From NCBI RefSeq assembly GCF_900291465.1, contig NZ_LT985808.1, positions 1 to 64,000 on the forward strand: a DNA stretch of 64,000 nt, in the 5' to 3' direction. Each line of letters begins with the position of its first letter. Within the stretch, counting starts at the first letter, position 1. The notes below the pieces were generated by a model. The model worked only from the letters and a program-made list of their open reading frames with translations, made no database searches and was not told the origin of the DNA. Positions 58,927 to 64,000 of the stretch are shown piece by piece. The DNA is from Bacteroides sp. Marseille-P3684 (GTDB lineage: Bacteria > Bacteroidota > Bacteroidia > Bacteroidales > Bacteroidaceae). The position numbers and the translations under genes were made by a program.

Positions 58927-60609
58927 ATGAAACAAAGGTACTTCAAGCATATCCTTCCGGCTGTCCTCCTTACGGCGGCCGGACTGGGGATGGGCTCCTG
59001 CGTCAACGACCTCGACATACAGCCCATCGACCCCCAACAGCCTGCCTACAACATCGACCAGAACTTCGCGTTCGCCTACTCCCTGCTGGGCAGCGAGGGA
59101 AACCTGGGACTCAGCTCCGACGAGGACAAGGCAGGCTTCTACCGCACCGTGTTCTCCCTGCAGGAGTATCCTGCCGACGGCGTCATCTGGCAGTGGCAGG
59201 AGAATGCCGGCATCCCCGCTCTGACCAACCTCAGCTGGGACAACGGCACGAACATCCCCGAGTGGGCATGGCTCCGCCTCGGATACGACGTGACGCAGTA
59301 CAACCTCCTGCTCGGCAACCTCGCCGGGAAGGACGATGCCGAGAGCGTGAGACGGCGTGCCGAGGTGCGCTTCCTCCGCGCCCTGCACTACTGGTACAAC
59401 CTCGACCTCTGGGGCGTGGCTCCGGTGAAGGAGGTCTTTGACAACAACAACCCCGTGCCCAAGGCAGGACAGGAGCTCTTCGACTACATCGTGGCAGAGC
59501 TGAAAGCCGTCGAGCCGGACCTCTATGCCCCGGGACAGGCTCCCTTCGGACGCGCCGACCGGTCAGCCTGCTGGCTGCTCCTGGCACGCCTCTACCTGAA
59601 TGCCGAGGTCTACACCGGTACCGCCCACTGGGCAGAAGCCCGCGAGTATGCCAACAAGGTGCTCACCGACGGCTACCACCACCTGACGAACAACTACAAG
59701 GCGCTCTTCATGGCGGACAACGATGTCAACATGGCGGTGCGTCCGGAGATTGTCTTCCCCATCCGTCAGGACGGAACACGGATGAAAGAGGCGAGCAGCG
59801 CCGCCAAGTTCCTGGTCTGCGCCTCGCGCGACGGTGCCAAGCCGGTCATGCCCGACCTCAGCTCCAGCACGTGGAACTGCCTCCTGCTGAAGAGCTCGAC
59901 CCTCCTCAAGTTCTTCCCCACGCTCGACGACGTCCCTTACCTCAAACCCGACGACTTCAAGTCGGACTATGAGAACTTCAGCCGTCAGGAAGTCATAGCC
60001 TTCGACCGGGAGCACGGCATCGGCACCGACGACATGGTGGCGAAAGCCGGCGACGACCGCGCCCTCTTCTACGGCGGTGTCGGTGGCGGCAAGCACTCGG
60101 TGAGCAACGACCGCAACGGCGCACAGCCGACCGACAACTTTGCCGGCGACAAGGGACTGCGTGTCGTGAAGTGGAGCAACCTCCGCAGCGACGGCAAGCC
60201 CGCCAGCGACCCCTCGGACCCCGATACCGACGTACCTCTCTTCCGCACGGCAGAGGCACAGCTCATCGTGGCGGAGACCTACTTCCGCGAGGGCAACAAG
60301 GCAGAAGCCGTCAAAGCCATCGCCGCCCTGCAGCAGATGCGCAACCGCAAGGACCTCGTGACGTCCGCCAAGCTCGACGCCGACTACCTGCTCGACGAGT
60401 GGTGCCGCGAGTTCTACTGGGAAGGCAGACGCCGCAGCGACCTGCGCCGCTTTGGCAAGTTCACCTCGTCCGACTACCTCTGGGAGTGGAAAGGCGGCGT
60501 GAAGGAAGGCCGCGGAGTGGACGACAAGTACAACACCTACCCCATCCCCGCTCAGGACTACAAGGACAATCCCAACTACCAGGGCTTCGGAGGAGTATGG
60601 TACAAATAA
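58927..60609 (+). CDS. susD: SusD-like starch-binding outer-membrane lipoprotein
   Basis: 560 residues from the ATG at 58927 (an ATG two codons earlier is possible). The N-terminus ends in MGSC, giving lipidated Cys25, followed by VNDLDIQP. The helical RagB/SusD fold is apparent: VRFLRALHYWYNLDLWG, ADRSACWLLLARLYLNAEVY and, near the end, EFYWEGRRRSDLRRFGKF. It caps SusC on the cell surface and binds starch helices. Gap to susC is about 20 bp. Confidence 0.92.
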   Translation: MKQRYFKHILPAVLLTAAGLGMGSCVNDLDIQPIDPQQPAYNIDQNFAFAYSLLGSEGNLGLSSDEDKAGFYRTVFSLQEYPADGVIWQWQENAGIPALTNLSWDNGTNIPEWAWLRLGYDVTQYNLLLGNLAGKDDAESVRRRAEVRFLRALHYWYNLDLWGVAPVKEVFDNNNPVPKAGQELFDYIVAELKAVEPDLYAPGQAPFGRADRSACWLLLARLYLNAEVYTGTAHWAEAREYANKVLTDGYHHLTNNYKALFMADNDVNMAVRPEIVFPIRQDGTRMKEASSAAKFLVCASRDGAKPVMPDLSSSTWNCLLLKSSTLLKFFPTLDDVPYLKPDDFKSDYENFSRQEVIAFDREHGIGTDDMVAKAGDDRALFYGGVGGGKHSVSNDRNGAQPTDNFAGDKGLRVVKWSNLRSDGKPASDPSDPDTDVPLFRTAEAQLIVAETYFREGNKAEAVKAIAALQQMRNRKDLVTSAKLDADYLLDEWCREFYWEGRRRSDLRRFGKFTSSDYLWEWKGGVKEGRGVDDKYNTYPIPAQDYKDNPNYQGFGGVWYK

Positions 60610-60667
60610 GCAGGCGGGCGCACAACGCCCCGTCAGCTGAATACTAATCCCTAAAAAACAACAAGCA

Positions 60668-61813
60668 ATGAAACGCATCACACTCTATACCCTGCTCGCG
60701 GCAATGACACTGGGCGCACCGCTCTTCACGGCTTGCGACTCCGACCGCGACGACAACCCCATCCTGCGAACGGATGCCACGACCTTCACCGTCGACGAAC
60801 TGGGCACAGCGCCCTACGTCCTCACGGCTGAAGGCGACAACCAGCTCACCCTGAGCTGCACCCAGCCGGACTATGGCTTCCCGGCTGCCGTTACCTACAG
60901 CGTCGACATCTGCCTCAACGACCGGTTTGAGGAAGGCAAGACGCAGGCCCTCGGCGAGTACAAGGGACACAGCTTCACCCTCAAGAACAAGGACCTCAAT
61001 GCCGCCGTGGTCAAACTCTGGCAGGCTGAAAACGAAGGCGACTATGCCGGGAAGGACGCCACCGTCTACTTCCGCGTGAAGGCACGCCTCTCTGCCAACA
61101 ACAGCGGCGAGACGACCGGCAACCTCGTGCACGCCACGGTACGGATGTTTGCCATCCCCGTCACCGTCGAGCTGCCCGAAGCGATGTACCTCGTCGGGGC
61201 TGACATCGGCACGGCATGGAGCACCTGGCAACCGCTGGTTGCCGTCACCGGACTGCCCGGCGAGTTCTGGGGCATGTTCTACTTCAGCGAAGGCGGCGAG
61301 TTCAAGTTCGGCAAGTTCGAAGGCGACTGGACCGGCTACGGCGCCATCAAGAGCCTGAAGGACGAGGCGGACGCCGGCGTGACAGGCTCCGACAACATCA
61401 AGGTGGGCAAGGCTGGATGGTACATCGTCTGCATCACTGCCAAGGCGAACGCCACGGGCGACAACCTCGACTACACGATGACCTTCCTCCGTCCGGAAGT
61501 CTACCTCATCGCCGCCCCGAACGGCACGTGGGGCTACGACGACGCCTGGAAGTTCACGGTGCCTGCGACCAGGGACGGCGAGTTCGTCTCCCCTGCCCTG
61601 GCAGGTCCCGACATGCTGCGCATAGCCGTCAAGGCGGGACAGGACTGGTGGCGCACCGAGTTCACCCTCAAGAGCGGCAAGGAAATCGTGTACCGCGCCA
61701 ACACCGGCGTGGGCGACAACCTCAGCGAGCTGGGTCCCGAGTATGCTGCCAGCGGAAGCAAGGGCAACAAGGTCTACCTGAACTTTGCCAACGGCACAGG
61801 TTCCATCAAATAG
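60668..61813 (+). CDS. susE: SusE/SusF-family starch-binding lipoprotein
   Basis: 381 residues, near the length of SusE (about 387) and shorter than SusF. Lipidated Cys23 (FTAC) is followed by a SusE N-terminal Ig-like domain (LTLSCTQPDYGFPAAVTYSVDICLN). Two beta-sandwich starch-binding domains come next (AMYLVGADIGTAWSTWQPL... and VYLIAAPNGTWGYDDAWKF...), each with Trp-rich binding positions. It adds surface starch affinity. No second copy and no SusG follow; a terminator closes the operon. Confidence 0.85.
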   Translation: MKRITLYTLLAAMTLGAPLFTACDSDRDDNPILRTDATTFTVDELGTAPYVLTAEGDNQLTLSCTQPDYGFPAAVTYSVDICLNDRFEEGKTQALGEYKGHSFTLKNKDLNAAVVKLWQAENEGDYAGKDATVYFRVKARLSANNSGETTGNLVHATVRMFAIPVTVELPEAMYLVGADIGTAWSTWQPLVAVTGLPGEFWGMFYFSEGGEFKFGKFEGDWTGYGAIKSLKDEADAGVTGSDNIKVGKAGWYIVCITAKANATGDNLDYTMTFLRPEVYLIAAPNGTWGYDDAWKFTVPATRDGEFVSPALAGPDMLRIAVKAGQDWWRTEFTLKSGKEIVYRANTGVGDNLSELGPEYAASGSKGNKVYLNFANGTGSIK

Positions 61814-61865
61814 CAAATACAACTAAAATTATTCTTTCAATAGGTATTCATTCTATAGATTGACC

Positions 61866-61922
61866 GACGGAGGGCGAGCGACCGGATGCAGACAACCGGT
61901 TGCCGCCCTCCGTCCCTTTTTC
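61866..61922 (+). terminator. Terminator of the sus operon
   Basis: GACGGAGGGCG (61866-61876) pairs with CGCCCTCCGTC (61904-61914), with an inner CCGG/CCGG stem, then TTTTTT at 61917-61922. It lies 53 bp past the susE stop. Confidence 0.92.
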
Positions 61923-61944
61923 CCCCGCACCGTCCGTCCGCTCC

Positions 61945-62508
61945 TGTCATTTTGTCAAAGTGTCAAACGAAGCCGCCGAGAAGGGCCTTCGTTGCGCCAA
62001 AATACGGAGGGATGACCGGGAAGGGAATTCTCAGGCGATTCGTCCGGTGCACCTTGACGGCATTTTCGTCCGTTTCCTGTCCTCCTGCACTGTTTTTCTC
62101 TTCCTTCGTTCCCTTCCGTTGGTCTTTTCACACGGACGGGCACAATTTCACACCTGCGGAATCGTGTCCCTCCGGGCGCTGAAAAATGAAAACAGGTCCC
62201 TGTTTTCGTACGGACGAACGACTACGACGGTGCGGACACGTCGGTACGGTGGTACGGACGCGTCCGTACGAAGCCAATCACAGGTGCTTTTGACCGTGTG
62301 TATGGGTGCGGAAGATGGTTTTTTCGCGTTAGAAAGAGTGTAATTATACAAACGTATGTTTATTCTGATGTGTTCTGACGGACATCTCTTAAAATATTTA
62401 ACGCGCGTTTTTCTAATTGGGACAAATTTGCAGATTTGTGCGTTACCTGAAAACGTTGAATTGGGGAAATGTGATGTTAAAACCGGGAAAACGGTGCCGT
62501 TTTGACAA
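61945..62508 (-). repeat. 564-bp intergenic element, subtype A, copy 2 (inverted)
   Basis: Reverse complement of 9833-10396 with many scattered substitutions but the same 564-bp length. Minus-strand landmarks are TTGTCAAAACGGCACCG at its start, GTTTTCAGGTAACGCACAAA, the palindrome array, CGAATCGCCTGAGAAT and CGTTTGACACTTTGACAAA at its end. It fills most of the gap between susE and the TonB receptor. Confidence 0.85.
62208..62269. repeat. Array of three 18-bp near-palindromes with 22-bp period (subtype A)
   Basis: Plus-strand units start at 62208, 62230 and 62252: GTACGGACGAACGACTAC, GTGCGGACACGTCGGTAC and GTACGGACGCGTCCGTAC. The last is a perfect 18-bp palindrome. Spacers are 4 bp (GACG, GGTG). 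Confidence 0.85.
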
Positions 62509-62518
62509 ACGGGGAAAA

Positions 62519-62574
62519 ATCCATTGTCCATTGTCCATTGTCCATTGTCAATTGACAATTGTCGCCCCTACATT
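62519..62574. repeat. Short repeat cluster TCCATTGTCCATTG with GTCGCCCCTAC
   Basis: Four tandem CCATTGT units run into CAATTGACAATT and then GTCGCCCCTAC (61-mer region 62519-62574). The same motifs make up the 9586-9832 cluster, and in both places they abut the TTGTCA end of a 564-bp element. Confidence 0.7.
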
Positions 62575-62640
62575 CACTGCCCGATGGGTTCGGGCAGAAA
62601 ATCACCATTTTTAGGTATTTCATACCGTCCTGTACGCCTG

Positions 62641-62648
62641 TACCTTTG
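62641..62648 (+). promoter_or_regulatory. Candidate -7 box for the TonB-dependent receptor
   Basis: TACCTTTG followed by C, 42 bp before the ATG at 62691. No clear -33 TTTG. Confidence 0.55.
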
Positions 62649-62690
62649 CATCCGCAAAAAAGAACGATTATCAACACACACAAGCTCAAT

Positions 62691-64000
62691 ATGGACAACG
62701 CATTCAAGCGGATGGTTCCTGCGACGTTCGCCGCAGCCCTCTCCCTCTCCGTGTCAGCGCAGACCGACACGCTCATGTTCGGCAACCAGGAGTTGCAAGC
62801 CATCGAGATTGTAGCAAAATCGAAAGCACGCAAGCTACAGGAACAGGCTTACGCCATCTCCGTGGTCGACCTGAAGGCGAACCACGCCACCTCCACCCCG
62901 ATGAACAAGATTCTCAACACCGTATCCAGCGTCCGCATCCGCGAAGACGGCGGTGTGGGCAGCAATTACACCTTCGCCATGAACGGCTTCTCCGGCAACC
63001 AGGTGAAGTTCTTCCTCGACGGTATCCCCATGGACAACTTCGGCTCCAGCTTCAACCTGGCAAACCTCTCGGCAAACCTCGCCGACCGCGTGGAAGTCTA
63101 CAAGGGCGTGCTGCCCGTCCACCTGGGAGCCGATGCCCTGGGAGGCGCGGTGAACATCGTGTCCCGCATCAACGCCAACTACCTCGACGCCACCTACAGC
63201 GTCGGTTCGTTCAACACCCACAAGGCGAGCGTCAACGGGGCGTACACCAACACACGGACGGGATTCACCCTGCGTGCCAACGCCTTCTTCAACTACTCCA
63301 AGAACGACTATAAGGTCTTTGCCCCCATCGTCGACCTGTCGACGGGACGGAACCTGGGCGACCGCTGGGTGCGCCGTTTCAACGACGACTACCACTCGGC
63401 GGGACTGAAGATGGAGACCGGACTCGTGGGCAGGCCCTGGGCGGACCAGATGCTCGTGGGCGTCATCCTCTCCGAGAACGACAAGCACATCCAGACGGGA
63501 GCGACGATGGACGCCGTGTATGGCAAGGTGAAGTCGAGCAGCTTCAGCCTCATACCTACAATTAGGTATAAGAAGACGAACCTGTTCACGCCGGGACTGG
63601 ACCTGAGCCTCTACGGCACCTACAACGTGGTGAACACGCACAATGTCGACACCGCCGCCGTGGCATACAACTGGCTGGGCGAGTCCGTCCCTGCCACCAG
63701 CCGGGGTGAAGGCTACCTGACCGACGCCCTCATCCAGGAGCGCCAGTGGCAGGGGAACGCCAACCTCAACTACGTCATCAGCGACCACCAGAGCGTGACG
63801 CTCAACCACGTCGTGACCGCCATGCGGCGCAAGCAGGACGACAGGGAGTATCCCGACTACCCGATGAACGGGCAGGCACAGCACCTCACCAAGAACATCA
63901 CCGGACTGGGCTACCAACTCCGCTTCGACCGCTGGAACATGAACATCTTCGGCAAGATGTATGCCCTCTACTCCTCGTCGCACAAGCTGCGCGACCAGTT
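62691..64000 (+). CDS. TonB-dependent outer-membrane receptor, N-terminal part (runs off the window)
   Basis: 436 codons are open to the window edge. A signal peptide ends near SVSAQ (about residue 24). A TonB-box-like stretch (LQAIEIVAKSKARKLQEQAYAISVVDLK) leads into the plug (MNKILNTVSSVRIREDG, FAMNGFSGNQVKFFLDGIPMDNFGSSF, ADRVEVYKGVLPVHLGADALGGAVNIVSR). Barrel strands such as ATYSVGSFNTHKASVNGAYT follow. It lacks the SusC-type N-terminal extension, so it is a classical receptor for iron chelates, vitamins or similar ligands rather than a glycan SusC. The ligand cannot be inferred. It is separated from the sus operon by a terminator and repeats. Confidence 0.88.
   Translation, partial: MDNAFKRMVPATFAAALSLSVSAQTDTLMFGNQELQAIEIVAKSKARKLQEQAYAISVVDLKANHATSTPMNKILNTVSSVRIREDGGVGSNYTFAMNGFSGNQVKFFLDGIPMDNFGSSFNLANLSANLADRVEVYKGVLPVHLGADALGGAVNIVSRINANYLDATYSVGSFNTHKASVNGAYTNTRTGFTLRANAFFNYSKNDYKVFAPIVDLSTGRNLGDRWVRRFNDDYHSAGLKMETGLVGRPWADQMLVGVILSENDKHIQTGATMDAVYGKVKSSSFSLIPTIRYKKTNLFTPGLDLSLYGTYNVVNTHNVDTAAVAYNWLGESVPATSRGEGYLTDALIQERQWQGNANLNYVISDHQSVTLNHVVTAMRRKQDDREYPDYPMNGQAQHLTKNITGLGYQLRFDRWNMNIFGKMYALYSSSHKLRDQ

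Noticed and set aside
56440-59388. A 982-codon frame antisense to susC and the start of susD
   Set aside because: It crosses two clear genes on the other strand, shows no domain and reflects GC-rich codon bias.

Overview
The window is chromosomal DNA from a member of the Bacteroidales, most likely a gut Bacteroidaceae. The evidence is SusC/SusD/SusE/SusR starch genes, a rhamnogalacturonan lyase and esterase, lipoproteins with a Cys after a short signal peptide, and promoters of the Bacteroidetes type (-33 TTTG, -7 TAnnTTTG) before many genes. Species cannot be fixed from the sequence alone.

Layout. 1-2.5 kb (minus): the 5' end of a group II intron just past the terminator of an FKBP-type isomerase lipoprotein, which follows glycyl-tRNA synthetase. 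2.9-9.6 kb (plus): a compact TetR-controlled drug-exporter operon (TolC-type channel, membrane-fusion lipoprotein, two ATPases, two ABC-2 permeases). 9.6-10.4 kb: repeats. 10.5-15.9 kb: an outer-membrane protein, then a topoisomerase IV A-type subunit, a second outer-membrane protein and an S41 peptidase. 16 kb: tRNA-Leu. 16.2-19.7 kb: a SWIM/SNF2 helicase. 19.9-35.6 kb (minus): a long housekeeping block read from mdh through rpsU, xerC-like recombinase and hpf to four tRNAs, tuf, tRNA-Trp, secE, nusG, rplKAJL and rpoBC. 35.7-45.2 kb: an unidentified TIM-barrel-like protein, a divergent rhamnogalacturonan pair (CE12 esterase and PL11 lyase), aminopeptidase P, gamma carbonic anhydrase and TrpB2. 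45.2-48.3 kb: an AT-rich accessory patch with a resolvase remnant, a DUF4143-type ATPase and a HigBA-type toxin-antitoxin pair. 48.4-61.8 kb: a starch-utilisation locus with a sugar transporter and SusR (minus) facing susA, susB, susC, susD and susE (plus). 62.7 kb to the edge: an incomplete TonB-dependent receptor.

How it works together. In the starch locus SusR should sense maltodextrin across the inner membrane and switch on susA; SusC/D/E capture and import oligosaccharides, SusA and SusB hydrolyse them in the periplasm, and the transporter next to susR may take the product into the cytoplasm. No surface amylase (SusG) or SusF lies in the visible cluster.

The most unusual signal is noncoding. 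Four intergenic elements of about 535-564 bp (9833-10396, 37071-37606, 46962-47496, 61945-62508) share their ends but fall into two subtypes. Each subtype carries a central array of unrelated near-palindromes repeated at exactly 22-bp intervals: three 18-mers built on GTACGGACG in one, four 15-mers built on AAACAATATTGTTT in the other. No gene is visible in them and their role is unknown to me.
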